DNA of 64,000 nucleotides, from positions 214,501-278,500 of the forward strand of contig NC_010510.1 in the NCBI RefSeq assembly GCF_000019725.1, written 5' to 3'. The position numbers were made by a program, and so were the translations under genes. Source of the DNA: Methylobacterium radiotolerans JCM 2831 (lineage in GTDB: Bacteria; Pseudomonadota; Alphaproteobacteria; Rhizobiales; Beijerinckiaceae). This document shows positions 1 through 8,412 of this stretch, in pieces. How positions within the stretch are numbered: position 1 is the first letter of the stretch; every line of letters begins with the position of its first letter. The notes below the pieces were generated by a model. It was not told the origin of the DNA and did not search any database. It saw only the letters and a list, made by a program, of their open reading frames with translations.

Positions 1-2531
1 GCGAGTTCCACTACCTGTCGACGGTATCGGGGGGCGGCTTCGCGGGCGGCTGGCTGCAGACGTTCATACGCCAGTGCGGCAGCATCGCCGAGGCCGAGCG
101 CCAGCTCGGCGGCTCGGGCAACGAGATCTTCGCCAAATTGCGGCGGTACACGAACTACCTGACGCCGGAAGTCGGGATCCTGTCGTCGGACACCTGGGCC
201 GGCATCGTCCTCTACATCCGGAACACGATCCTCAACTGGTTGATCATCTTCCCGCTGCTGCTGTTCGTTCCCCTCGCGCTGCTCGCCTACAGGACGGCGC
301 TCGAGGCTGCGCGCGGCAGCACGCTGTGGCTGCCCCTGGTGCTCGGCAGCGCGGCGCTGTTCGTCGCGACGTTCAGCGCCTGCATCCTCCTGCCGAGCCA
401 TCGGCCGCGGACCGGCGGCGTCACGGCGTACGCGTCCCCGGCGCGGGTCGCGGCCTGCATCGTCGCGCCGACCTGCGTCTGGGCCCTGGCGCTGCCGTTC
501 ACGCTCCGCGCGCTGTTCGAGCAGCCGCTGCCGGTCTCGGGCCTGTCCCTGTGCCGTCTGGGCCTCGCGTACTTCGCCGTGCAGGTCACGGCCTATCTCA
601 GCGGCCTGATCTGGCAGACCGCGAAGGGTCATCCCGGCCTCTGGCTGTACGAGCGGAACGTCGGTCCCTGGCTCGCCAGCAGCCTCGTCTCGGCCGCGCT
701 GATCAGTCTCTGCACCGGCGCCTTCATCGACTGGCTGGTCGGCGGGGCTGCCAGCTTCGATGCCGAACGGGCAGAGGTCTCACAGACCCTGACCTACGCG
801 GCCCCGCCGGCGCTGATCGTCATCCACCTGCTCCAGAGCGTCATCTTCATCGGGTTCCGGAAGAGCGCCGAGTGCGCCGACCTCGACCGCGAGTGGGTCG
901 CGCGGGTCGACGGACAGCTTCTGCTGGCCGCGATGGGCTGGACGGGGCTGTGCCTGTGCTGCCTCGTCCTGTCCGCCGACGCCCTCGGCCGCCACGATGC
1001 GCAGATCCCCGCCCTGTTCAGCGCGCTCGCCGCCCTCGCCACCGGCCCGGCCGCCGCCTTCCTGGGCAAGCAGGTCTTCGTCCGCGCGCAGTCCCTGGCC
1101 GCCAAGGGGCGGATGGACGACCTCGTGATGATGGGCCTCAGCGCGATGGCCGCGGTCTTCGGGATCAGCCTGTTCGCCCTGATGGGCTGGTGGCTCGGCC
1201 GCCTCCTCGGCTCCGCGTACGACTGGTGGGGCGACTGCCTGCTGCCGGGTTGGGCGCTCGGCGGCGCGGAGGTCGGCTCCGGCTGCGGCATCAACCCCTA
1301 CGGCATGATCGTGATCCTGGATGTCGCGGTGGCGGCGGTCCTGGCCGGGGCCGTCTGGCTGTTCGGCCGCGTCAACGTCAACCGCTTCTCCATGCACGGC
1401 GTCTACCGCAACCGCCTGACCCGGGGGTTCCTCGGCTCGGCGCGGGCGCGGCGCGACGCCGATCCCTTCACCGACTTCGACGAGGAGGACAGCCCGCGCA
1501 TCGCCGAACTCGGGACGGAGAAGCGGCTGCTGCCCGTCGTCAACATGACGCTCAACCTGACCGATCTCCTCCACACCGAGTGGGCGGAGCGGAAGGCCGC
1601 CTCGTTCACCGCGACACCCTTCGCCTGCGGCTCGGCTGTCCTCGACCGCGCGGACAGGGCGCGCGACCTGCCCGCCACCGGCGGTCCGCGCGGGGCCTAC
1701 ATCCGCACATCGCAGTATGCCGGGATGGAGACGCGGGGCGATCGTGTCAGCGCGGGCAGAGGGCCGCTGCTGGGCGGGCTGCTGACGATCTCCGGGGCCG
1801 CGGTCAGCCCGAACTGGGGCTATCACTCGTCGCGCCCGATCGCGTTCCTGATGACCCTGTTCAACGTCCGGCTCGGCGCCTGGCTGCCCAACCCCGCGGT
1901 GGCGCGCCGGGACGACTTGAAGCTCGCCAAGCCGAGGAATTCCGTGCTCGCGCTCCTGAGCGAGCTGGGCGGCCGCAGCACCGATGTCCGGCAGGCGATC
2001 TACCTCTCGGACGGCGGCCATTTCGACAATCTCGGCGTCTACGAGATGCTGCGGCGGCGCTGCGCGCGGATCGTGGTGATCGACGCGGGCCAGGACGAAC
2101 ACTGCACCTTCTTCGACCTCGGCAGCGTGATCCGGAAGGCCGAGGTGGACGGGTTGGCGAAGGTCCAGATGGGCGAGATGCGCATTCTCGCCCGCTCGAC
2201 GATCGAGCGCGAGGGCAAGCGCGCCGGCGCGCTGGGCTACGCGCGCGGTACGATCGCGTATCCGGGCGCCCGCGACGCGGCATCGCTGATCTACATCAAG
2301 CCGAGCTTCCTGGACGACATCCCCGCCGAAGTCCGCGCCTACGGCGCCACCAGCCCGGCCTTCCCGCACGAGAGCACGGCCGACCAGTGGTTCTCGGAGA
2401 GCCAGTTCGAGAGTTACCGCGCCCTGGGCTTCCATCAGGTCAGCAAGATGTTCGGCTCGAAGCTCACGACCTTGTCGGACTGGTCCGTGTATCTCGACAG
2501 CGAGATCGGGCGGCGCCCCCCGGACTGCTAG
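1..2531 (+). CDS. Patatin-like phospholipase family membrane protein (5' end outside window)
   Basis: The reading frame is open from base 3 to the TAG at 2529-2531, so the gene starts upstream of the window; an internal ATG at 138 is not the real start. The first residues contain STVSGGGFAGGW, which looks like the nucleophile-serine elbow of patatin-type lipid acyl hydrolases. Around base 2010 the frame reads SDGGHFDNLGVYEML, the DGG motif carrying the catalytic aspartate. Between these lie several hydrophobic stretches, for example around bases 205-300, 460-520 and 930-1360, so the serine/aspartate domain is split by membrane segments. At least 842 residues are visible. Large bacterial patatin-like proteins with this layout are known, but their substrate is not. 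The role is inferred to be membrane lipid hydrolysis. Confidence 0.85.
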   Translation, partial: EFHYLSTVSGGGFAGGWLQTFIRQCGSIAEAERQLGGSGNEIFAKLRRYTNYLTPEVGILSSDTWAGIVLYIRNTILNWLIIFPLLLFVPLALLAYRTALEAARGSTLWLPLVLGSAALFVATFSACILLPSHRPRTGGVTAYASPARVAACIVAPTCVWALALPFTLRALFEQPLPVSGLSLCRLGLAYFAVQVTAYLSGLIWQTAKGHPGLWLYERNVGPWLASSLVSAALISLCTGAFIDWLVGGAASFDAERAEVSQTLTYAAPPALIVIHLLQSVIFIGFRKSAECADLDREWVARVDGQLLLAAMGWTGLCLCCLVLSADALGRHDAQIPALFSALAALATGPAAAFLGKQVFVRAQSLAAKGRMDDLVMMGLSAMAAVFGISLFALMGWWLGRLLGSAYDWWGDCLLPGWALGGAEVGSGCGINPYGMIVILDVAVAAVLAGAVWLFGRVNVNRFSMHGVYRNRLTRGFLGSARARRDADPFTDFDEEDSPRIAELGTEKRLLPVVNMTLNLTDLLHTEWAERKAASFTATPFACGSAVLDRADRARDLPATGGPRGAYIRTSQYAGMETRGDRVSAGRGPLLGGLLTISGAAVSPNWGYHSSRPIAFLMTLFNVRLGAWLPNPAVARRDDLKLAKPRNSVLALLSELGGRSTDVRQAIYLSDGGHFDNLGVYEMLRRRCARIVVIDAGQDEHCTFFDLGSVIRKAEVDGLAKVQMGEMRILARSTIEREGKRAGALGYARGTIAYPGARDAASLIYIKPSFLDDIPAEVRAYGATSPAFPHESTADQWFSESQFESYRALGFHQVSKMFGSKLTTLSDWSVYLDSEIGRRPPDC

Positions 2532-3091
2532 CGCCGGCGATTGTGCCGGACACGGCCGCCTTCCGATCGCAAGGGGGCGGCCGACCGCGGCAGCCGCGCG
2601 GACGCGGAGATCCGGGAAGACCCGCGCCGGGGTGCGGCCCGTCGCGCTGTCCGCACCTCGGCACCGGATTCGTGACGGAGGCGATGATCCGTCTCCCCTC
2701 GCGCGGCCAAGGCTCGGGACAGCCGGTGCCGATCTCGCCGCGCTCAGGACGTCGGCACGTCATACCGGCATCGAGGCTCGGCGAACGCGACCCTGTTCAC
2801 GGCGTCGCGACCGCCGCGGCGCGGGTGGTGCCGAGAAGGCCTTCGCGCCCACGCCGCGATCCCTGTTGAGCCGGCCAGCGTCCGCCAAGAGACGCTGCGA
2901 TCGAAGCTGAGTGGGGCCGGGATTATTTCGCTGGGGCGGCGGTTCGGTGAAGCGGAGGGGTCGGAAACTCTATTGCGCAATCGGATCGGGGCCTGAATTG
3001 GGAGATCTACGTAAACTTGCTCGCCTCAGAAGCGCGGAATCGATCAAATGATGGATGCGTTAATTAGAAGTCGCTGCTAGGACACGTCATC
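2532..3091. other. Intergenic stretch, no convincing gene
   Basis: About 560 bases between the phospholipase and a small plus-strand gene. Short open frames occur on both strands, but none has a recognisable product or a good ribosome site. The last 100 bases are less GC-rich and may hold the promoter of the small gene at 3092. Confidence 0.5.
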
Positions 3092-3256
3092 ATGTTGGCG
3101 GAGGAGCGGATGCGCTACCGGGCCGTAAGCGTCTTGGATGTGTTGGCCGTGCCTCCCGATGAGAGCCCGACCGACGAGACTCTCATGCTCCGCGAGCACA
3201 TCCGCCGAATCCTGCGCAAACTCTCCCGGGCGAGGGCCGAGCTCCAGTACAGCTGA
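3092..3256 (+). CDS. Small hypothetical protein, 54 aa
   Basis: An ATG at 3092 opens a 54-codon frame ending in TGA at 3254-3256. The product is charged and predicted helical, with a C-terminal arginine-rich stretch (LREHIRRILRKLSRARAEL) and no cysteines or membrane segment. Codon use matches the neighbours (third positions mostly G/C). I do not recognise a family. Short proteins of this look are common in Methylobacterium genomes, often of unknown role. It could be spurious, since no strong Shine-Dalgarno sequence is visible. Confidence 0.45.
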   Translation: MLAEERMRYRAVSVLDVLAVPPDESPTDETLMLREHIRRILRKLSRARAELQYS

Positions 3257-3380
3257 ACTGGGCGTGGCCTGTCGGCGGCGGTGCCGATCTCCGCCCCGAC
3301 GGCTGTCAGGATCGACTGCGTCGCTCCGCGTTCCCATCGCCGCGATGGGCGGCGCGCTCCGTTCCGAGCATCTGTGCCGT

Positions 3381-3599
3381 CTACGAGGTGACCTCGGTGT
3401 CGTGGTGGCTCGGCGCGGGTTCGACGTCGCGACCGGACGGGGTGTAGGCGCACCAGCCGCATTGCCCGAGGTCGGCAGCCCGCGGCGCGTTCCACTGCGA
3501 GCACAGCGGGCACACCTTCAGCACGAGCTTGGCGCCGTGCGCGAAGGCCAGACCGCGGCCGCGGAACGTGACTCTACCCTGGGGAAGATCAGTGGACAT
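3381..3599 (-). CDS. Small zinc-ribbon-like protein, 72 aa
   Basis: The ATG at 3599 gives MSTDLPQGRVTFRGRG and a 72-residue product. Two CxxC pairs (C30/C33 in CPLC and C47/C50 in CGWC) are spaced 13 residues apart, a classic zinc-ribbon knuckle arrangement. The rest is short and the C-terminus is polar. The frame continues upstream of this ATG, but the upstream residues look unlike protein and MSTD is the natural start. Function is unknown; a structural zinc and a protein- or nucleic-acid-binding role are inferred. It stands alone between a small plus-strand gene and a degraded regulator. Confidence 0.6.
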   Translation of the reverse strand: MSTDLPQGRVTFRGRGLAFAHGAKLVLKVCPLCSQWNAPRAADLGQCGWCAYTPSGRDVEPAPSHHDTEVTS

Positions 3600-3930
3600 C
3601 GGCGCCCTGACTGTAACACAGGTTAGTGATTGGAACCTGTCCAATCTGCGCAACTCCGTCAACCCCGGACGGTGCCGGGCGTCGTGATCCGGTTGTCGTG
3701 CTCTGCCCCGGTAGCGAAGTCGACCGAGACCTCCCGGTTGATCGTCGAAGACTTCGAGCGGCGTTGGCAGCCCGGCATCCGTGCGGCGGCAGCCGGGTCG
3801 TGGCGCGATCGGATCAGGTTACGCGTCCGGCTCGCACAGGTCTCGCATCGCACCTTTCGATAGCGAGGACGGTTCCGGTCAGATCGCACCGAGGGCGACG
3901 TGTCGGCCGAGGATCGGGCGGCGCCTGCGC

Positions 3931-4090
3931 GTCCGGCAACCGACCCTGTCGGAGAAGCTCGGCGAGCGGCGCACCGTCGATATCGTCGCCGGCCGGCGTG
4001 AGCACAGGGTGGCCTTCTACAGCTTGACCGATCCGCGCCTCCGGGCGCTTCTCGACGCGGTCGAGGATATCCTCGCGATCAACCGCCGAC
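3931..4090 (+). pseudogene. Remnant of an ArsR-family (BigR/SqrR-like) regulator
   Basis: In the frame leading into pmpA the translation reads [14 protein letters not shown], then [18 protein letters not shown] and [11 protein letters not shown]. This matches the recognition helix, beta-wing and last helix of ArsR-family repressors such as BigR, in which QPTLS...L..L...G.V..RR.....FYSL.D is typical. The loop before the wing is short by a few residues. The upstream half (first helices and the sensing cysteines) cannot be read in any frame, and no start codon fits. BigR/SqrR-type repressors commonly sit beside YeeE/YedE transporters and sulfide or sulfane-sulfur genes, which fits the pmpAB pair immediately downstream. 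I read it as a dead regulator. Confidence 0.6.
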
Positions 4091-4173
4091 CGCGGCGGCT
4101 CCCGGCGCGCGCCCGACGCGCCGGATCGGGCGCTCGGCCAGGCCGCGAAGTTCGGGCAGATCGGAGACGGACC

Positions 4174-4617
4174 GTGACCGCTTTCCTCGCTCCGCTCGCG
4201 GGGGGCGCCCTGATCGGCGCCTCGGCGGCGCTGCTGCTTCTGGCCAACGGCCGCATCGCCGGGATCAGCGGCATCCTCGGCGGCCTGCTCGACAGCCTGT
4301 TCGGCAGCCCCCTGGGGCCGGCGGCCCGCGACTGGGCCTGGCGCGCGGCCTTCCTCGTCGGGCTCCTCGCCGGTCCCGCCCTGTACCGGCTGGCGGCGGG
4401 CCACTGGCCGGATGTCCGCGCGGGCGCGTCGTGGCCGATGCTGATCGCCGCCGGTCTCCTCGTCGGCTACGGGACCCGCCTGGGCTCGGGCTGCACCAGC
4501 GGTCACGGGGTCTGCGGACTCGCCCGGCTCTCGCCGCGCTCCCTGGCGGCGGTCGCGACCTTCATGGCGGCGGCCATCGTCACCGTCTTCCTCGTCCGGC
4601 ACGGCGTGACGCGATGA
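4174..4617 (+). CDS. pmpA: YeeE/YedE-family sulfur-compound transporter, PmpA-like half
   Basis: A GTG at 4174, preceded by a GGAGACGG sequence, starts a 147-residue protein with four or so membrane segments. The hallmark [19 protein letters not shown] is present near residues 95-113; the cysteines in GCTSGH and VCG are the conserved thiols of YeeE/YedE (DUF395) transporters, which in characterised members move thiosulfate or related sulfur species. Family members of this size act as half units paired with a second short protein, and the next gene overlaps it by four bases (ATGA). Its upstream neighbour is a decayed sulfide-type regulator. Substrate (thiosulfate, sulfite or other sulfane sulfur) is not decided by the sequence. 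Confidence 0.85.
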   Translation: MTAFLAPLAGGALIGASAALLLLANGRIAGISGILGGLLDSLFGSPLGPAARDWAWRAAFLVGLLAGPALYRLAAGHWPDVRAGASWPMLIAAGLLVGYGTRLGSGCTSGHGVCGLARLSPRSLAAVATFMAAAIVTVFLVRHGVTR

Positions 4618-5039
4618 GCGCGCCGCGCCTCCTCGCCGCCCTGGTGAGCGGCCTGCTGTTCGGCGTCGGCCTCGCCCTCTCGGGCATGATGGACCCCGAG
4701 CGGGTCCTGGGCTTCCTCGACGTCGCGGGCGCCTGGGATCCGAGCCTCGCCTTCGTGCTGGCCGGGGCCGTCGGAGTCTCGGCGCTGGGCTACGCGATCA
4801 AGGCGCGGATGGCGCAGCCCGCCCTGGCGCCGCGCTTCGAAGTGCCGACGAACCGGAGCGTGGATGCCCGGCTGCTCGCCGGAGCCGCGCTGTTCGGCGT
4901 CGGCTGGGGGCTCGCCGGCTTCTGTCCCGGCCCGGCCCTGGCCGGCCTGAGCCTCGGCCTGCCGGAGGTCGCGCTGTTCGTGGCGGCGATGCTCGCCGGG
5001 ATGCTGCTCCACCGCGTCAGGTGGCCCTCCGCAGGGTGA
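4614..5039 (+). CDS. pmpB: YeeE/YedE-family transporter, PmpB-like half (DUF6691)
   Basis: The ATG at 4614 overlaps the pmpA stop codon, indicating translational coupling. The 141-residue product carries [17 protein letters not shown] near the N-terminus and [18 protein letters not shown] in the second half; both are hallmarks of the second YeeE/YedE half, with a conserved cysteine in the FCPGPA motif. It is hydrophobic throughout, with about four membrane segments, and should form a pseudo-symmetric channel with PmpA in the inner membrane. The last 23 bases overlap the 3' end of the convergent metallophosphoesterase gene. Confidence 0.85.
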   Translation: MSAPRLLAALVSGLLFGVGLALSGMMDPERVLGFLDVAGAWDPSLAFVLAGAVGVSALGYAIKARMAQPALAPRFEVPTNRSVDARLLAGAALFGVGWGLAGFCPGPALAGLSLGLPEVALFVAAMLAGMLLHRVRWPSAG

Positions 5040-6135
5040 CCCGCGTCAGCTCCGACGGACGCCCCAGCCGGAGGGCGAAGCCGGGCCAGAGCCCGGTGCC
5101 GTTGCTGACGTAGAGCCGCATCGTCCCGACCCGGTACGCGCCCGAGACGAACCCGGCATTGCCGCGCGCCACCAGCCGGTCCAGGCCGCGGATCATGCCG
5201 CCGTGGGTATGGCCGGAGAGCTGGAGCGCCACGCCGCGCGCCGCGGCCCGGGCGGCGTTCGCCGGCTGGTGGTCCAGCAGAACGATCGGCGCGCCCTCGG
5301 GCGCGCCCGCCAGGGCCGCGTCGAGGTCGGGGCCCGGATGCCCCGTGGCGGGCGCGGAGCGGTCGGTGACGCCGGCCAGCACCAGCGCGGCGCCGCCGCG
5401 CCTCAGGACCGTGTGGGCGTTGGCGAGGACGCGGATCCCCAACCCGGCGAGGTGGCGCATCCAGGCGTCGTGGTCGAAGAAGTACTCGTGGTTGCCGGGC
5501 ACGGCCCAGACTCCGTCGCGCGCGCGCAGGTCCTGCAACGGCCTGACGTCGCTCCGCCGGGCCTCCAGCGACCCGTCGATGAAGTCGCCGGTCACCACGA
5601 TCAGGTCGGCCCGGAGGGCGTTGGCGCGCGCGACGACGGCCCCCGCCCAGGCGGCCGGGAACAGGCGGCTGATATGCAGGTCGGTCAGGTGCAGGATCGT
5701 GTAGCCGTCGAGGCCGGGGGGCAGGTCCGCGATCGCGACCGGGACGTCCTTCAGCGGCGGCACGCGCGCGGCCCGCCACACGGCGACGGCCGAGAGGCAC
5801 GCGGCCGCCGCGGCCAGCGCGGCGCGCCAAGCGGTCGGGATCGCCCAGCCACCTCCGGGCAGCGCCAGGGAGATCAGGGCGACGAGGTCGAGGGCGAGCT
5901 GCATCACCGCCGCCAGCGCGATCGCGCCGAACGCCCAGTTGAACAGGATCACGACCGGGCGCGGGAATTCCGGCGCGAAGACCGACCCGGAGGAGAGGCG
6001 GCTCCACAGGTGGTACTGGGAGGCGACGAGGAGGAGCGCGGCGAGGCCGAGCCTGAGCGCGAGCGGCGCCGGCAGGGGCCACACCACCCGCGCGATGACG
6101 TAGGCCGCGGGCAGGCTGGGGATGAGGCGGATCAT
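5017..6135 (-). CDS. Membrane-anchored metallophosphoesterase (YkuE-like)
   Basis: The 372-residue product has three or four N-terminal membrane segments (about residues 10-40, 60-92, 104-122), then a calcineurin-like phosphoesterase domain. The dinuclear-metal motifs are all visible: LTDLHIS (D152, H154), GDFIDG (D184), GNHEYF (N215, H216), DHQP (H289) and GHTHGG (H309, H311). Proteins with this layout hydrolyse phosphoester bonds in lipids such as UDP-diacylglucosamine or polyprenyl phosphates; the actual substrate cannot be read from the sequence. The active domain would lie on the periplasmic or cytoplasmic face depending on topology. The gene converges with pmpB. Confidence 0.88.
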   Translation of the reverse strand: MIRLIPSLPAAYVIARVVWPLPAPLALRLGLAALLLVASQYHLWSRLSSGSVFAPEFPRPVVILFNWAFGAIALAAVMQLALDLVALISLALPGGGWAIPTAWRAALAAAAACLSAVAVWRAARVPPLKDVPVAIADLPPGLDGYTILHLTDLHISRLFPAAWAGAVVARANALRADLIVVTGDFIDGSLEARRSDVRPLQDLRARDGVWAVPGNHEYFFDHDAWMRHLAGLGIRVLANAHTVLRRGGAALVLAGVTDRSAPATGHPGPDLDAALAGAPEGAPIVLLDHQPANAARAAARGVALQLSGHTHGGMIRGLDRLVARGNAGFVSGAYRVGTMRLYVSNGTGLWPGFALRLGRPSELTRVTLRRAT

Positions 6136-6307
6136 GGGCGGCTACATGGACCGGGCGGCGGCCGAAAGGCAAAGCTTGCGCCCGGTTCGACCCGGTCGCT
6201 CGGTGCGCGGCGACCGGAAGGACCGCCGTCGGCGGCTCTGAAGGCGCCCTCCGCCGACCCGTTGCCCGCCCCGGGACCGCACCCGCTGCGCCCGGCGAGC
6301 GCCGGCG

Positions 6308-6949
6308 TCAGCGCGCGCTCGGCTCGAACCAGCCGCGCAGCGGTTCCAGGGTGGTCTCGTGCGCCAGCGGAGGCGGCGCGCCGTCCGGGGCCGCCATGCC
6401 CGCGCGGTCGTGCCAGTACGTCGCCAGCCCCACCCGCGCCGTCCCCACCAGGTCGAAGGCCGAGCCGGCGACGAACAGGCAGCGCGCGGGCTCGACCCCG
6501 AGGGCCTGCAGTCCCAGCCGGTAGGGACGCGGATCGGGCTTGTAGAATCCGGCGCGCTCCGCCGTGACGACCGCGTCGAGCTCGACCCCCACGCAACCGG
6601 CGGCGATGCGCCCCAGACGTTCGGAGCAGTTGGTCACGACGCCGAGCCGCACGGAGCGCGCCGCGAGCGCCTGCAGGGTCTCCGTCACGCCGGGCCAGGG
6701 CCGGAGTTCGCCGTAGCGGTCCTCGAGGTCCGCCGCGAGGCGGCGCGGCATGCCCACCGCCTCGGCGGCCTCGGCCACGAGATCCTCGTACGGCCGGTAC
6801 GCCCCCGTCCGGTAGGTGATCCGCAGGTACTCGGCCCGCCACCGGCGGCCGGCCTCCTCGCTGCCGGCGACCGAGTTCCACAGGGACCAGCTGTCGAGCA
6901 GGGCCGTCAGGAGATCGAACAGGACGGCGTCGAACCGGTGGGATGTCAT
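6308..6949 (-). CDS. HAD-superfamily hydrolase, 2-haloacid dehalogenase-like
   Basis: The ATG at 6949 gives a 213-residue protein. Motif I is LFDLLTALLDS with D12 as presumed nucleophile; the +2 position is Leu rather than Asp, as in haloacid dehalogenases and unlike HAD phosphatases. Motif II is VVTNCSE, motif III contains the lysine of FYKPDP, and motif IV reads AGSAFDLVG, close to the dehalogenase form. The cap domain follows motif I. A 2-haloacid dehalogenase or related hydrolase is therefore more likely than a phosphatase, but substrate is unproven. The DSD1-family gene lies 185 bases upstream on the same strand, so the two may be co-transcribed. Confidence 0.8.
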   Translation of the reverse strand: MTSHRFDAVLFDLLTALLDSWSLWNSVAGSEEAGRRWRAEYLRITYRTGAYRPYEDLVAEAAEAVGMPRRLAADLEDRYGELRPWPGVTETLQALAARSVRLGVVTNCSERLGRIAAGCVGVELDAVVTAERAGFYKPDPRPYRLGLQALGVEPARCLFVAGSAFDLVGTARVGLATYWHDRAGMAAPDGAPPPLAHETTLEPLRGWFEPSAR

Positions 6950-7134
6950 GGTGGGGTCTCCTTCCGTGTCGCGCGCCGCAGCGGGCGGTGCCGTCCGTCG
7001 CGCGGCCGCGGGCCGCGCCGCAGCGTCCCGGCGCGTCAGTCCGCGCCTCACCGCATCCGGACCGGCTCCCGTCGCGTCCGGCGTCGCCGGGCGGTCGAGG
7101 TGCGCGCCATCCGTACCGTCACGGTCGGCACCGC

Positions 7135-8316
7135 CTACCAGCCATTGATGCGCGGCCAGACGGCGGCGACCCGCCCGTCGGCGTCGAGGACGTGGTAGCG
7201 GTCGTACTGCGCGCCCGTCGCGCAGGCGTGGTTCGGCAGGACGCGCACGCGGTCGCCGATGGCCAGCTCGGGGAGGGCGGCGCGGGAGCCCGGGCGCAGG
7301 GCGAGGATGCCGTGCTCCTGGTTGGCGTCGGCGACGATCAGGTCCGGATAGGGGCGGCCGGCGCGATCGCAGACCACGCCGTAGCCCTGATCGACCGCCT
7401 GCCGGGCCGTGCCCCGGTCGCGCGACAGCGCCATCCAGCCGGCATCGGTGATGATCCAGCCCTTGTCGCGGCGGTGCCCGATCACGGTGGCGAGCACGCT
7501 CACCGCGATGTCGTCGACCGCGACGGAGCCGACGCCGGCCTGGAACAGGTCGCCGAACATGAACACGCCGGCCCGAACCTCGGTGACCCCGGCGAGGTCC
7601 CGGGCGTAGCGCGCGGTCGGGGTCGAGCCGACGCTCACCACCGGGCACGGCAGACCCGCCCCGCGCAGCAGGGTGGCCGCCGTCACCGCCGCCGCGCGCT
7701 CGGCCTCCGCGGCCGCGGCGAGATCCTCGGGATCGCTGAGGCCGTAGCTGTCGCCGGCATGGAGCAGCACGCCGCGCAGGTCCGCCCCCGCGCCGAGCGC
7801 GCGCCCGATCGCCACCAGCAGCGCCGCGTCCGCCGGCTTCACGCCGGAGCGATGGCCGTCGGCGTCGACCTCGATCAGGACCGGCAGACGGTCGCCGGTC
7901 CGCGCGGCCCAGGCGGCGACCGCGTCCGCCTGCTCGATCGAGTCGAGCACCACGGCGAGGTCCGCGCCCCAGCGTCGCCGGATCGCGCCGACGCGGTCGA
8001 GCTTCTGCGGGGCGATGCCGACGCCGTAGATCATGTCCCGCACCCCGCCCTCGGCGAAGTACTCGGCCTCGCGCAGGGTCGAGACCATCGCCGGGCCGGC
8101 CGGACCGGCCATCGCCAGGCGGGCGACGTCGATCGACTTCGCCGTCTTCAGGTGCGGCCGGAGGGTGACGCCCAGGCGGTCCAGGTGCGCCCGCATCCCC
8201 GCGAGGTTCGCGCGCAGCCGCGCCTCGTCGAGGAGCAGGCACGGCGTCTGGAGGGGGCTCGAGGCTCCGTCGATCTCCGCTGACCGCAACGGCGCCTCGG
8301 CTCGATTGTCCGGCAT
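7135..8316 (-). CDS. PLP enzyme of the D-serine dehydratase / D-threonine aldolase (DSD1) family
   Basis: The start MPDNRAE at 8316 is chosen because AGGGAGG lies just upstream; the frame extends 13 codons further without such a site. The 393-residue product has a fold type III alanine-racemase-like N-terminal barrel with RPHLKTAK, where K57 is the expected PLP lysine. Near the C-terminus NHACATG supplies H363 and C365. A His-x-Cys zinc site is characteristic of eukaryotic-type D-serine dehydratase, while D-threonine aldolases carry His-x-Asp. I therefore favour D-serine (or D-3-hydroxy amino acid) dehydratase activity. It is divergent from a LysR gene, its probable regulator, and upstream of the HAD hydrolase. 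Confidence 0.85.
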   Translation of the reverse strand: MPDNRAEAPLRSAEIDGASSPLQTPCLLLDEARLRANLAGMRAHLDRLGVTLRPHLKTAKSIDVARLAMAGPAGPAMVSTLREAEYFAEGGVRDMIYGVGIAPQKLDRVGAIRRRWGADLAVVLDSIEQADAVAAWAARTGDRLPVLIEVDADGHRSGVKPADAALLVAIGRALGAGADLRGVLLHAGDSYGLSDPEDLAAAAEAERAAAVTAATLLRGAGLPCPVVSVGSTPTARYARDLAGVTEVRAGVFMFGDLFQAGVGSVAVDDIAVSVLATVIGHRRDKGWIITDAGWMALSRDRGTARQAVDQGYGVVCDRAGRPYPDLIVADANQEHGILALRPGSRAALPELAIGDRVRVLPNHACATGAQYDRYHVLDADGRVAAVWPRINGW

Positions 8317-8374
8317 GTCCGCGCCTCCCTGTCTCACTGCCGGGTGACAGACCATGCCGGGCCGGAAGACACCA

Positions 8375-8412
8375 TTAATCTGTTCGGCATTCTGGATTAA
8401 GGTGCGCCTTAA
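8375..8412. promoter_or_regulatory. Putative LysR operators in the divergent promoter
   Basis: Between the two start codons lie two AT-rich inverted repeats: TTAATC (8375-8380) with GATTAA (8395-8400), and TTAAGG-TGCG-CCTTAA (8397-8412). The second runs into the ATG of the LysR gene. Such dyads stand out in this GC-rich DNA and fit autoregulation plus control of the DSD1-family gene. Binding is inferred. Confidence 0.5.
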
